From positions 404,911-468,910 of the forward strand of contig JAXGMN010000007.1 of the NCBI GenBank assembly GCA_040768665.1: DNA of 64,000 nucleotides. The letters run 5' to 3'. The position numbers were made by a program, and so were the translations under genes. Below are positions 1-9,599 of this stretch, in pieces. The notes below the pieces were generated by a model that saw only the letters and a program-made list of their open reading frames with translations, ran no database searches and was not told the origin of the DNA. Numbering within the stretch: position 1 is the first letter of the stretch; every line of letters begins with the position of its first letter. Source of the DNA: JABWBD01 sp040768665 (GTDB lineage Bacteria > Planctomycetota > Planctomycetia > Pirellulales > Thermoguttaceae).

Positions 1-1101
1 GTCGGCGACTTCCTCGATGCCCGAACCGTTCGCATCGATGGCGGCGGTCACCGCAGTCCCGGCATTCGCCGCCTGGCTCAAGGCCGCGGCGTCCTGCTCG
101 AAGGCTTTGCCTTCGATATACAGCTCGCAGTGGTCGGCCAGCGTGGCGAGGGGCTCTCCGGCGGGAACATGCTGGCCCGGCGCGACGGCCAGCGTTTTCA
201 CCTGCAAAAACTCGGCGTGTTGTCCACTGCCGCCGCAGCCGGCCGCGTGAGGCGCAGCAATCGTAATCTCCTGGACGAGCCGGCGACCGGCGACGATCCG
301 GTCTACCTGGTCTTGCGAAAGCCCGTGGAGGATCAGCGCTTGGACACCGGCGCGGATCGCGGCTTCGAGCTTGCCCTGTTCGTACTCCTGCTCGAGGAGA
401 CGCTTTCCGGCAACGGCGCCGTTGGCCGTTACCTCGCGAAGGCGGGCCACCTCGCGCTTGACCACGTCGAGTTGTTCCAGTTCCCGCAAGAGATCGCTCT
501 GTTTCTCGACCAGGTCTTCGTGGGTCAAGCGAAGGTCGACCAGGGGCTGACCCGGCTCGACGGCCTCGCCCCGTATGGGATAGATCCGTGTGACGATCCC
601 CGTCATCGGAGCCGCCACCGTGATCTCCGTCCGCCCGGGGCGCTCTGCGAGCATTGCGGGAATGCTGATCGTGCGTGCATAGTCCCGGGGCTGGACAGCA
701 AGGAGCTTCAGGCCGACGTTCTTGCGTCCTTTTTCGCTGAGTTCCAAGGCATTGCTTTCGCTGTTGGCGCCGCCGGCATCCGCAGCATGGTTGTGGGCCG
801 CCTCGCCCTCCGCTACATCGTGGTCTTCATGCACCGATCCTGCCGCTGTGAGTTTGTCCCGCATGGCCGCAACCGTCCCGGACAAGGCCGGCCCCCACAG
901 AGTGAAAGTGAGGAGCCCAACCACAACCGTGACCGTCAGCGCGAGGACGCTCACGGCCCATGCCGGAAAGCGTCGTCTCCGGGCCTGCCGGGGCACGTTT
1001 CTCGCGGGCGACCGCGGCGCTTCGTCTTGGTGTTCGGAGCTCGGATGAGGAGCAGGGTTTGCGTGTAGGATTTTGGTTTTCTTGAGAGTCTCCATCGTCA
1101 T
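1..1101 (-). CDS. RND/HlyD-type efflux periplasmic adaptor subunit (partial, runs off the left edge)
   Basis: Reading the minus strand from the ATG at 1101 gives 367 codons without a stop to the window edge. AAAGG lies 5 bases upstream of that ATG; a second in-frame ATG is at 1095. The N-terminus is a basic cytoplasmic tail followed by one hydrophobic segment at about residues 46-66, then a His/Asp/Glu-rich stretch (HEDHDVAEGEAAHNHAAD) that could bind metal. After that come the two lipoyl half-motifs and hairpin typical of membrane-fusion proteins (APMTGIVTRIYPIRGEAVEP; VAPGQHVPAGEPLATLADHC). Family knowledge: such proteins link an inner-membrane RND pump to the outer-membrane channel. The His-rich start and the Cys/His-rich neighbour suggest a heavy-metal (CusB/CzcB-like) system; this is inference. 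The C-terminal part lies outside the window. Confidence 0.88.
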   Translation of the reverse strand, partial: MTMETLKKTKILHANPAPHPSSEHQDEAPRSPARNVPRQARRRRFPAWAVSVLALTVTVVVGLLTFTLWGPALSGTVAAMRDKLTAAGSVHEDHDVAEGEAAHNHAADAGGANSESNALELSEKGRKNVGLKLLAVQPRDYARTISIPAMLAERPGRTEITVAAPMTGIVTRIYPIRGEAVEPGQPLVDLRLTHEDLVEKQSDLLRELEQLDVVKREVARLREVTANGAVAGKRLLEQEYEQGKLEAAIRAGVQALILHGLSQDQVDRIVAGRRLVQEITIAAPHAAGCGGSGQHAEFLQVKTLAVAPGQHVPAGEPLATLADHCELYIEGKAFEQDAAALSQAANAGTAVTAAIDANGSGIEEVAD

Positions 1102-1116
1102 TTTCCTTTAGAGGCC

Positions 1117-1204
1117 CTAACAAAACGGGACAGGCACCTCGCAAAAACGCCTATTCTCCGTGTTTTACGAGTGTTTGGCTCGGAGCCAGTCCCCGTTTTG
1201 TTAG
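1117..1204. repeat. Palindromic repeat, variable-arm family (copy 1)
   Basis: Perfect outer arms CTAACAAAACGGG and its complement enclose the core words GACAGGCACCTC and GAGCCAGTCCCC. It lies between the efflux adaptor start and the end of the Cys/His-rich gene. Other copies of the family lie at 15879, 29537, 33866, 43502, 44572 and 50874. Confidence 0.85.
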
Positions 1205-1295
1205 TGCCTTTTCATTGCCGTAGATGGGTTCAGAGCGCGCAGCCAAGAGCGCACGCAGACCATCGCCCGAAAAGAAATCAATGACGATCGAGTCG

Positions 1296-1691
1296 CTAAA
1301 CCAGCAACACCTGGATTAGCAAATGTAGCCGCAGGCGAGGAAAGAAGCCGACGTCGCAGTTTCGATGCGCCGGCGCAGATGCAGCCGTTCCAGGCGAGGC
1401 CGATACGAGCACCAGGGCAGCATCCGCAGCCGCACTCCAATCGTGGCCCGAAGAATCATCGGGCCTGACGAAGGTGCATTGGTGTCCATTGCACGAGTCG
1501 TCGTCGGCGGGCTTCGGGCGGGATTCACCATTTCCATGCCCATGGTCATCGCAGTGGCAGGGCGAACAGGAAGCAGGAATCGCCTCCGGGGATGCGTGAC
1601 ACCCCGTCTCCGCATGCGCATGATGCAAACAGCATCCACAAATCATGTGGATAAGTACGGCTGCCATGGCACCAAAGCGGAGGGTTCGCAT
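1296..1691 (-). CDS. Small exported Cys/His-rich protein, probably metal-related
   Basis: A 131-residue protein starting MRTLRFGAMAAVLIHM, a short hydrophobic signal-like segment followed by CGCCLHHAHA. The rest is rich in Cys and His (CSPCHCDDHGHGNG, CNGHQC), as in periplasmic metal-binding or metal-sensing peptides. No catalytic motif is visible. The open frame continues upstream to 1883, but that part looks like non-coding sequence; ATG at 1733 is another possible start. There is no clear Shine-Dalgarno sequence. It is upstream of and co-directional with the efflux adaptor, with only a palindromic repeat between them, so a shared metal-resistance role is plausible but inferred. Confidence 0.6.
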   Translation of the reverse strand: MRTLRFGAMAAVLIHMICGCCLHHAHAETGCHASPEAIPASCSPCHCDDHGHGNGESRPKPADDDSCNGHQCTFVRPDDSSGHDWSAAADAALVLVSASPGTAASAPAHRNCDVGFFPRLRLHLLIQVLLV

Positions 1692-2193
1692 TACTGCTGA
1701 CTCGCGAGGAAGAAAGACCTTACCTACCAACATTATACTGCCCGGCCCTCGGAGAAGCCACCGATCAAGGGGCTCCAAGGGTCGCAAGTGTAGCTCCGGT
1801 ACGTATACCGAGCAACTCCAGTCTCCCAAGCCAGCAGATATTCTTGGGAGTCGCTGCGACTTTCCTTCCGGCCCCCCGGCCAAACTGTCGCGTCCGATCG
1901 GAGTTTTCGTCTTGCCTAGAGCCCGGATCGGCCTATTCCGCTTTCATCCGGAGGGGCCACGTGCTTGGCGAAACGCCGTCGCCAGCTTCTAAGTGCTGTT
2001 GCGCAAAAGGCTTGCGAATGAGCGGATAAGCATCGGGAAGAATACTACCTCATTGTGCCAGTTTTTTCTGCCTAAATTGGCTACTAATTTGCAGCCAAAA
2101 TTTATTGAGACTCAATCTCAACAGCCACGCATCGAGGGAGCCGGGCGGCACGACGGCAGACGGAGGCCAACATCGACCCACGGAGATTCGTGG
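1692..2193. other. Intergenic region between divergent genes
   Basis: Divergent promoter region between the Cys/His-rich gene and the subtilisin gene. The right half (about 2030-2120) is AT-rich compared with its surroundings and contains the palindrome described separately. No convincing gene is seen. Confidence 0.5.
2105..2121. promoter_or_regulatory. Fur-box-like palindrome upstream of the subtilisin gene
   Basis: TTGAGACTCAATCTCAA is a near-perfect 8-1-8 palindrome in an AT-rich stretch, 73 bases before the chosen start. Its spacing and TGAGA/TCTCA arms resemble Fur-family operators. Fur binding is inference; any dimeric repressor could use such a site. Confidence 0.35.
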
Positions 2194-5100
2194 ATGTCAG
2201 CCAGTCTTGCTAACTCTCGCGCGGAAAGTCGGAGACAGCGAGTTCATAATCGCTCCCTGTTGCTGGAGCAGTTGGAAGACCGGCGTCTGCTGTCCGCCGC
2301 GCCCCGGGATATCCTCTTGGTCGATCCGTCGAAATACGAATCGTCGGAGATCCTGGTCCGGTTCCGATCCGATCAGGATCCGCCCGCCGACGAGGAAATC
2401 TTCAGCGGCAGTCGCTACGCACGCGAGTTTCCACTGGTGCCGGGCCTCCGCGAAGTGGAATTGGCGGACGGTGTTGCGGTCGAGCAAGCCCTATCCGCCT
2501 ACCGCAAGCATCCCTCCGTTCTGTATGCCGAACCAAACTACCACGTCCAAATCGCAGCGGTGCCTCAAGATCCCGGATTTGGACAACTCTGGGGACTGGA
2601 CAACAACGGCCAGAACGGAGGCACTCTCGACGCCGACATCGACGCGCCCGAAGCTTGGACCGCCTTTCCGACCGCCGCCGCTACGGCGCACGAGGGCGAG
2701 ACGGTCGTGGCGGTCATCGACACGGGCGTCGACTATACGCATCCCGATTTGGCCGCCAATATGTGGTCTAATCCCGCCGAAACCCCGGGCAACGGAATCG
2801 ACGATGACGAAAACGGCTTCATCGACGACGTCTACGGAGCCGATTTCCTCAACCTCGATGGCGACCCGATGGACGACAACGGCCACGGCACGCACGTGGC
2901 CGGCACGATCGCCGCGATTCACGACAACGGCCAAGGCGTTGCCGGCGCAAGCCCGAACGCCAAGATCATGGCGCTGAAGTTCCTCGGCAAGTATGGCAGT
3001 GGGCCGACGGCGAGTGCCGTCGCGGCGCTTGACTACGCCGTGGCGCACGGGGCCAAGATCTCCAACAACAGTTGGGGGGGCGGCGGCTTCTCCCAGAGTC
3101 TTTCCGATGCCATCGCGCGTGCAGAGGCCGCAGGCCACCTCGTCGTTGCCGCGGCCGGCAATAGCAACGTCACCACCGACATCTCGCCCAGCTACCCGGC
3201 AGCCTTCGATTTCGACAACATCATCGCCGTCGCCGCCACCGACCACAACGATGCCAAGGCAGGTTTTTCCAATTTCGGAAAGCGAACCGTGGATCTCGGG
3301 GCGCCGGGGGTTGATATCCTCAGCACCCTTCCCGGGAACACCTACGGGGTGTACAGCGGGACGTCCATGGCCGCCCCGCACGTCACCGGTGTGGCCGCCC
3401 TGGCCTGGAGCCGCGCGCCCGACGCCTCGCCTGCTGACATCAAGGCCGCAATTCTCCACGGCGCCGACCCGGTCGCGTCGATGGCCGGGATCACCCAAAG
3501 TGGCCGACGGCTCAACGCGTACAACACGCTGGCAATCGATCCAACCGGCATCGGGCCGCGAATCGTCGGCAGCAGCCTCGACGGCAGCGTCGCCGGCCCG
3601 GTGTCAGGCGTCGAACTGCACTTCAACGAACCGATCGATCCGGCGACATTCACCGTCGACGATGTCCAACTCACCGGGCCGAACGGCGATATCGCGGTCA
3701 CCGGAGTCCGCGGTGAGGGAAGCGCCTTCACGATTTCCTTCCAGAAGCAGTCCGCCTTGGGTACGTACACCTTGGTCGTCGGCCCCGACATCCGCGACCG
3801 GGCCGGTAACAGGATGGACCAGGACGACGACCTTCTCAACGGCGAGGACGACGCGGACCGGTTCACGGGCACATTTTCCATTGCGCTTGGTTTTGCTGCC
3901 AACGATGGACCGTTGCCGATCTTGGACAGAACATCCGTTGTCTCGTCGATCGACATCCAGGACGACATCGCCATCGCAGACCTCGATGTGCGCGTCGATA
4001 TCGCCCACACATGGGACCGCGATCTGAGGCTTTACCTCGTCGGCCCGGGCGACGACCTCACGACGGGCGTGCTCCTCTCGGACGCCAACGGCGGTTCGGG
4101 CGACGGCTATCTCGGCACGATCTTCAGCGATGAAGCGAGGCTTTCCATCATGGAGGGCGCTGCGCCGTTCAGCAAGACGTACCGTCCGCAGGAATCGCTG
4201 GGTTTTTTCGACGGCCGAAGTGCCCGTGGCCGTTGGAGCCTTCTCGTGGAAGATCAGGCCGCCTTCGACGAAGGACAGCTCATCGGCTGGTCCCTGATGA
4301 TCCAACCTGCCGATACGGCTGCGCCCGACGCGCCGCCCAGCAGCGCCAGCGGCCCCAACCTGGCAACCGGAAAGGCGACCAGCCGGGTGACGGCCCAAGT
4401 CGACTGGACAACGGTCCCTCTCGACGGCCTGTACACGGATCCGGTCGTGGTCGCCTCGCCCAACTACGGTGCCGAGGGCGGCCCGGCGGTCGTCCGCGTT
4501 CGCGATGTTCAGCCGGAGTCGTTTCAGTTCCAGGTCGTCACTCCCGGCGGCGCGGCGATCGACGGGGTCGACGTCTATTACATGGTGGTCGAGGCGGGCG
4601 TCTACAATCAGGCCGAGCACGGAGTGACCATGGAGGCGTTAAAGGTCGATTCCACGCGCACCGACGGACAGCCCCGGGAGTGGAATGGCCAGCGCCAGAG
4701 TTACCGAAACGCGTATGTCAATCCGGTCGTATTCGGGCAGGTGATGACCGCCAACGACCGCGATTGGTCCGTCTTCTGGTCTCGCGCGGATGCGCCGGTA
4801 CATCCGCCGTCCGCATCGGATTTTTCCATCGGTAAACACCGCGGCGAAGACCCACGCACGACGCGTTTCGGTGAGACGATCGGTTATGTCGTTTTCGAAG
4901 CAGGAAGCGGCACTCTCGGCGAAATCGCGTACGAGGTCGCGCTCGGCAGCAACACGGTGCAGGGTGTTACGGATGGCCCTCCCTACAGCTACACGCACGG
5001 ACTGGCGTCGCCCACCGGCGCCGTGGTCAGCCAGGCGGGCATGAACGGTCTGAACGGAAGCTGGGGACTCCTCTACGGCCCCGATCCCCTTGAGCCGAAT

Positions 5101-6336
5101 CGCCTCATGGTGGCCGTCGACGAAGATCAACGCCGAGACGCCGAGCGCAATCATATCCCGGAGCAGTTGGCATATCTCGTCTTTGGCGAGGCGACCTCAT
5201 CGGATTCACCCGAATTACGGACAGGAATCGCCACCTCCGTACTATCGCCGGGCACCTCTTGGACGACCGTCGCTCTCGACCATCGGTACGCGGACCCGGT
5301 CGTCGTGGCCACGGCGAACTACGGCCCGGATCTTGGACCGGCCGTCATCCGAATCCGCAATGCCCAGGACGACTCGTTCGAATTCCAGGTCGTCACACCC
5401 GGCGGCAATGCAATCGATCAGGCGGATGTCTATTACATGGTGGTCGAGGCGGGCGTGTACAACCAGGCCGAGCACGGCATCACAATGGAAGCGCGGAAAA
5501 TCGAATCCACCATGACCGACAGGCCGGGATCTTGGGTCGGCGAGCGGCAGAACACCTTCAACACGTACGTCAGCCCGGTCGTGTTCGGCCAGGTGATGAC
5601 CGCCAACGACAGCGACTGGTCCGTCTTCTGGTCTCGTGGCTCGACCATCCGTCAGCCGCCCTCCGCCTCGGATCTCTACGTCGGCAAACATGTCGGAGAA
5701 GATCCTCGCAGCGAACGAGTCGCGGAGACGATTGGTTACATTGTATTCGAGGCGGGACGCGGCACGCTCGGTGATACCCCATACGACATTGGCCTGGGCG
5801 ACGACGTGGTGCAAGGTATCGCAAACGCTCCGTTCACCTACTCACACGCCGTCGCTTCGCCGACCGTCGCCATTCTCAGCCAGGCGGCCATGCATGGTCT
5901 GAACGGAAGCTGGGGGCTCCTCTATGGTTCCGATCCGGTTCAGCCGAATCGTCTGGCCGTGGCCGTCGATGAAGACCAGCTAGCCGATCCGGAGCGGCAG
6001 CATATCCACGAGCAGTTGGCCTACGCCGTGTTTGGCTTGCCGCCGGCCGCCGGTCAAGAATTTCCCGGAAGCACGGACGGGATCGCACTCCGGTATGCAC
6101 CAAGCACCGGATCGGCCGCGAATCCGGAGCAGGCGGCCATTGGCTTGGCGGGAACCGGCGGCACCTTGGATGGCGAACAGCAAAACCGCCTCCTTGCGGA
6201 ACTCCTGGCATGGCACTTCCGAGAACGGCCAGAACCCGATTCCAACCGACTGCCAAGTTCTCGCGTCGACGAGGACGTGCTCGAAATGCTCGCCGCCGGA
6301 TTACTGGGAGACCGGAGCGGACTTGCATCCCGCTGA
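2194..6336 (+). CDS. Giant exported subtilisin-like (S8) serine protease with P domain and duplicated C-terminal module
   Basis: A 1380-residue protein. The chosen ATG follows GGAGA by seven bases; an open frame upstream to 1993 looks non-coding. The N-terminus carries LLEQLEDRRLLSA, the planctomycete LEPR-type export motif. The S8 triad is visible: Asp176 (VIDTGVDY), His231 (GHGTHVAG) and Ser391 (SGTSMAAPHV), with oxyanion Asn323 (AAGNSN). An Ig-like segment follows at about 453-556, then a proprotein-convertase P domain at about 571-703 (RDLRLYLVGPG ... GRWSLLVED). Two copies of a roughly 270-residue module follow (about 724-1002 and 1010-1279), both with DVYYMVVEAGVYNQAEHG, an extracellular module I recognise only as lectin-like. 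A short tail (HFRERPEPDSNRLP) ends the protein. It is probably a surface or secreted protease; the substrate is unknown. Confidence 0.92.
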   Translation: MSASLANSRAESRRQRVHNRSLLLEQLEDRRLLSAAPRDILLVDPSKYESSEILVRFRSDQDPPADEEIFSGSRYAREFPLVPGLREVELADGVAVEQALSAYRKHPSVLYAEPNYHVQIAAVPQDPGFGQLWGLDNNGQNGGTLDADIDAPEAWTAFPTAAATAHEGETVVAVIDTGVDYTHPDLAANMWSNPAETPGNGIDDDENGFIDDVYGADFLNLDGDPMDDNGHGTHVAGTIAAIHDNGQGVAGASPNAKIMALKFLGKYGSGPTASAVAALDYAVAHGAKISNNSWGGGGFSQSLSDAIARAEAAGHLVVAAAGNSNVTTDISPSYPAAFDFDNIIAVAATDHNDAKAGFSNFGKRTVDLGAPGVDILSTLPGNTYGVYSGTSMAAPHVTGVAALAWSRAPDASPADIKAAILHGADPVASMAGITQSGRRLNAYNTLAIDPTGIGPRIVGSSLDGSVAGPVSGVELHFNEPIDPATFTVDDVQLTGPNGDIAVTGVRGEGSAFTISFQKQSALGTYTLVVGPDIRDRAGNRMDQDDDLLNGEDDADRFTGTFSIALGFAANDGPLPILDRTSVVSSIDIQDDIAIADLDVRVDIAHTWDRDLRLYLVGPGDDLTTGVLLSDANGGSGDGYLGTIFSDEARLSIMEGAAPFSKTYRPQESLGFFDGRSARGRWSLLVEDQAAFDEGQLIGWSLMIQPADTAAPDAPPSSASGPNLATGKATSRVTAQVDWTTVPLDGLYTDPVVVASPNYGAEGGPAVVRVRDVQPESFQFQVVTPGGAAIDGVDVYYMVVEAGVYNQAEHGVTMEALKVDSTRTDGQPREWNGQRQSYRNAYVNPVVFGQVMTANDRDWSVFWSRADAPVHPPSASDFSIGKHRGEDPRTTRFGETIGYVVFEAGSGTLGEIAYEVALGSNTVQGVTDGPPYSYTHGLASPTGAVVSQAGMNGLNGSWGLLYGPDPLEPNRLMVAVDEDQRRDAERNHIPEQLAYLVFGEATSSDSPELRTGIATSVLSPGTSWTTVALDHRYADPVVVATANYGPDLGPAVIRIRNAQDDSFEFQVVTPGGNAIDQADVYYMVVEAGVYNQAEHGITMEARKIESTMTDRPGSWVGERQNTFNTYVSPVVFGQVMTANDSDWSVFWSRGSTIRQPPSASDLYVGKHVGEDPRSERVAETIGYIVFEAGRGTLGDTPYDIGLGDDVVQGIANAPFTYSHAVASPTVAILSQAAMHGLNGSWGLLYGSDPVQPNRLAVAVDEDQLADPERQHIHEQLAYAVFGLPPAAGQEFPGSTDGIALRYAPSTGSAANPEQAAIGLAGTGGTLDGEQQNRLLAELLAWHFRERPEPDSNRLPSSRVDEDVLEMLAAGLLGDRSGLASR

Positions 6337-6365
6337 GGCAAGGCGAAGCCGGAAGATCGTTCCAC

Positions 6366-9300
6366 TCAACTCTTCGCCGCGGCGTTTTCCGCTACCGCCG
6401 CGGCAAGCTGTTCCGCCCGGTCGGTGCTTTCGTCCGCCGATGCCGCGTCGGCTGCGAGCGATTCCATGACGGCGTCGGTCGCCTGCGGTGTGACCTCGCC
6501 GGCCTGACGATTGGGATCTGCATGTGCGGCAGACGCATCGATATCGTCGCCGGCATCCTCGGAACCGTCGATACGCAGACTGCTTCGTTGCAAACTGTCG
6601 ATCCCCTCGCCGCCGTTCACGTCCTCACCTCCGGAGTGCATTCCGCCGTGGGCGGCAAACCGCGTGCCGAACAAGCTCCGGTTCTCGTAGGTTGCCACGA
6701 ACGGCGCGATCGAATCGATAATCGGCTCGGGGGCGTCTTGTGAAGCGAGGGGATCGGGCTCAACGGCAATGGTTGAGAAATCGGTTCTCGTCTCGGCGAG
6801 TTCCGCAATCAGCATCTGGGCCAGCACCTCGTTCACACCGGAACCGGCAACCACCACCTGCATCCGTAGCGTGCTGCTGGCGCCCGCTTGACCGGTTCCG
6901 GTCACTTCCGTGGCCTGCACGACCAGTTCGTACGTATCGGCGGCAAGATCTCCGGGAACCGCCCACACCAGTTCGCCCGTCTGCGGATCGATGGAGGCCC
7001 CGTCGGGAGCGTCTACCAGACTGTACCGGACCGCGTTCGGATTCGGGAGATCCGGATCGGCAGCATGGACCGTCACCTGCAACACTTCTTCCGGGGCAAC
7101 GGTCTGCACGCCCACCGGGTCGAACACCGGTGGCCGATCCACTTCCCGCACGGTCACCGTGAAGCTCCGGCTGGCGGTTGCCCCAAGCGAATCGACCACG
7201 GTGACCGTGATCGGATACTGCCCGGTTTGGTTCTCTCCGGGCGTCCACGTGAAGCGGCCCGTTTCGGCGTCGATGGCCGCCCCGGCCGGAGCGCCCGTTT
7301 CCAGCCGATAGGTCAATTCCTGCGCCGGCAAATCCGCATCGGTGCCCACGGCGAAGAATTCCACCAGTGTTTCCTCGTCGGCGATCACGTCTTCGATGGA
7401 AGCGAGTGCCGGAGACGTATTGTTCTCCGTCACGGTGGCCACGAACGACTCGCGCCCGGCGGCCCCGGTGGCATCCGTCACCTTCACGGTGATGGTGTAC
7501 TGGCCCGGTCCGTCGGCCTCGGTGGTCGCCCAGGTAAACGCTCCCGTCTGCGCGTCGATTGTCGCGCCCTGCGGAGCGCCTTCCAGGCTGAAGGACAGCG
7601 GCTGATCCGTGTCCGTCGCGGATGCGGTGAACAGAAGCGTCTGGCCCTCCTGGATCTGCTTGTTTCCGATCGGCTGGATGACCGGCGCGTCGTTGACGGA
7701 AACCTGGAACGACTGGTCGACCGGGTTTCCGGCAAGATCGGACGCTCGCAGTGTCACGGAATGGCTGCCGCCTTGGCTGGACGTAGGCGTCCACGTGACG
7801 CGGCCCGTGTTCAAATCGACGATCATCCCGGCCGGAGCCTGCGTCAACTGGTAGCGAACCTGCCCGCTGCTCTCGCCGGATGCCTGGGCATCGTAGACGT
7901 ACTCGGTTCCTTGTCCGGCGCCGAGGACGGGAGAAGACGTGAAGACCGGTGCGGCGGTGTCGACGGTGATCTGAAGGGGCGAGGACGCCTGGCTTACGAG
8001 ATCCACCTCCGTGTCAAGATTGCCGACCTTAACCTCCTGGCCAAGTAGCTTCTGTACCGCAGTGATCGAGTGCACGCCATCAGATAGGTCGAAGCTGCCG
8101 TTGGATTCAATGGTCACGGAATTGCTGGTGGCGGTCGCCGTGCCGATCAGGTTGTTTCCGTCTGCGTACAACGAGACCTCTGCACCGGTGACAGTGCCAC
8201 TAACCAACAGCCGAAGAGTCTTTCCTGCAGTGTTGTCCAGATGCGTGATACCGTCGCTACTGCTCACGCCAGTATCGGCACTGGCGAGCAATTGAATGCC
8301 AGTCGGCGCCTTGGGAGCGATATAGACAGGAACGACCTGGGTATCCCAGGGTTTCGACGCAGCCGCATTCGGGGAGAGACCATCGGGGAGCATCGTCGCG
8401 ACGCCGACGGCGATGCCATAGACTCCGACCAGGCCGTTGCCAGGCGTTACGGTGACCTGTCCGGACCAGGGGTCTACTTCAACCTGAAGACTGGGGTTCT
8501 CCAAAGCTGGCAGTTCATAGTCGACCAGGCGTGGGACCTCTAACTCGACCCAACGCGCATTCCAATACTTGGCATATTTAACAGCATCCCAATAGAAAAC
8601 TGAGTCATTCTCCAGGTCAACAGCAGACAAAGGAAAGCTGACCTGAGTGTCTGCCGTGGTCTGCACCGGGCTGATCGGCAGCAGGTACGGCTGCGCGTTG
8701 CTGGTATCCGGCTGGATCGTGACATGGAACGTCCGTTGTGCCGTGCCGCCGTTCCCGTCGCTCACGGTGACCGTTACGTCGGCCTGGCCGGTCGTTCCCT
8801 CCGGCGCCGAAAGCCGCAAGACGCCATTCTCGCGATCCTCGAATATGGTCACGGAACTCATCACGACCGGGGTGAGCGGCCTGTTCAGCGGGTTGTCCGG
8901 ATCCGGATCCTGTCCCGTCGTCGTCGTCGTTGGAACCGAGTTGATCTGGTTGCGAACGCTGTCACCTTCGGTCAGAAAGCCGAATACGTTATGGTTGAAG
9001 TCGAGGTGTCGCGTGGCAGTGTCCGTAATGAAGAACTGCGAATCGTTCGTGTCATCGCTGCCCTTCGCCATGGAGAGGATGCCGGAGCTTGTATGCTGGA
9101 GATCCGGATGGAACTCGTCGTCGAAATCCACGCCGGACCCGCCCGACCCGGTCCCCAGGGGATCGCCGCCCTGGATCATGAAGTTGTCGATCACCCGGTG
9201 AAACTTCAAACCGTTGTAAAAACCCGACTGAGCCAGTTGGATGATCCGGCCCGTGGTCCGCGGGGTGAGGTCCTCAAAGAGTTCGAATTTCATGTCTCCG

Positions 9301-9599
9301 TAGCCCGCTACGGAGATCTTCATGCTGCGGTTGCCCTGCGGTACCGTGGTGGTCAGGGCCGAGTTGGTGCTTGAAACCGAGTAGGTCAACGTGTCGCCGT
9401 CGCTATCGAACCCGTCCAGGGCGATATGCAGCGGTGCGCCGGCATACAGAGTCACATCCGAAATGGCCGCCAGCGTGGGCGCAGAAAGCACCCAGCGGGA
9501 CTCGAGCAACTCGAACCGGGGACGCCGATAGATCTCCGGCCGCTCGCGGCGGCGGCGCCGGTTTGACTGGGAACGAAGCGAAAAACGTTGCCTGCTCAT
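6366..9599 (-). CDS. Exported cyclophilin-type peptidyl-prolyl isomerase with Ig/cadherin-like repeats
   Basis: A 1077-residue protein. Its basic N-terminus ends in FELLESRWVLSA, again the planctomycete export motif. Residues about 90-230 are a cyclophilin domain: FHRVIDNFMIQGGD holds the equivalents of CypA Arg55, Phe60 and Gln63 (here Arg135, Phe140, Gln143), NDSQFFI follows, and His203 matches CypA His126. The CypA Trp121 position is His198, as in many bacterial cyclophilins that bind cyclosporin poorly. From about 300 onward there are at least five He_PIG/cadherin-like repeats (each with a GAxIDxxTGxFTW-like strand). The C-terminal 120 residues are acidic and low complexity. It converges on the subtilisin gene, with 29 bases between stops. 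Upstream of the ATG there is no strong ribosome site. Confidence 0.9.
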   Translation of the reverse strand: MSRQRFSLRSQSNRRRRRERPEIYRRPRFELLESRWVLSAPTLAAISDVTLYAGAPLHIALDGFDSDGDTLTYSVSSTNSALTTTVPQGNRSMKISVAGYGDMKFELFEDLTPRTTGRIIQLAQSGFYNGLKFHRVIDNFMIQGGDPLGTGSGGSGVDFDDEFHPDLQHTSSGILSMAKGSDDTNDSQFFITDTATRHLDFNHNVFGFLTEGDSVRNQINSVPTTTTTGQDPDPDNPLNRPLTPVVMSSVTIFEDRENGVLRLSAPEGTTGQADVTVTVSDGNGGTAQRTFHVTIQPDTSNAQPYLLPISPVQTTADTQVSFPLSAVDLENDSVFYWDAVKYAKYWNARWVELEVPRLVDYELPALENPSLQVEVDPWSGQVTVTPGNGLVGVYGIAVGVATMLPDGLSPNAAASKPWDTQVVPVYIAPKAPTGIQLLASADTGVSSSDGITHLDNTAGKTLRLLVSGTVTGAEVSLYADGNNLIGTATATSNSVTIESNGSFDLSDGVHSITAVQKLLGQEVKVGNLDTEVDLVSQASSPLQITVDTAAPVFTSSPVLGAGQGTEYVYDAQASGESSGQVRYQLTQAPAGMIVDLNTGRVTWTPTSSQGGSHSVTLRASDLAGNPVDQSFQVSVNDAPVIQPIGNKQIQEGQTLLFTASATDTDQPLSFSLEGAPQGATIDAQTGAFTWATTEADGPGQYTITVKVTDATGAAGRESFVATVTENNTSPALASIEDVIADEETLVEFFAVGTDADLPAQELTYRLETGAPAGAAIDAETGRFTWTPGENQTGQYPITVTVVDSLGATASRSFTVTVREVDRPPVFDPVGVQTVAPEEVLQVTVHAADPDLPNPNAVRYSLVDAPDGASIDPQTGELVWAVPGDLAADTYELVVQATEVTGTGQAGASSTLRMQVVVAGSGVNEVLAQMLIAELAETRTDFSTIAVEPDPLASQDAPEPIIDSIAPFVATYENRSLFGTRFAAHGGMHSGGEDVNGGEGIDSLQRSSLRIDGSEDAGDDIDASAAHADPNRQAGEVTPQATDAVMESLAADAASADESTDRAEQLAAAVAENAAAKS

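Noticed and set aside
130..1068. 312-residue plus-strand open frame
   Set aside because: The opposite strand encodes a convincing efflux adaptor over the whole length.
1993..2193. N-terminal extension of the subtilisin-like protein
   Set aside because: The upstream codons overlap an AT-rich control region with a palindrome; the LEPR-type motif fits the ATG at 2194.
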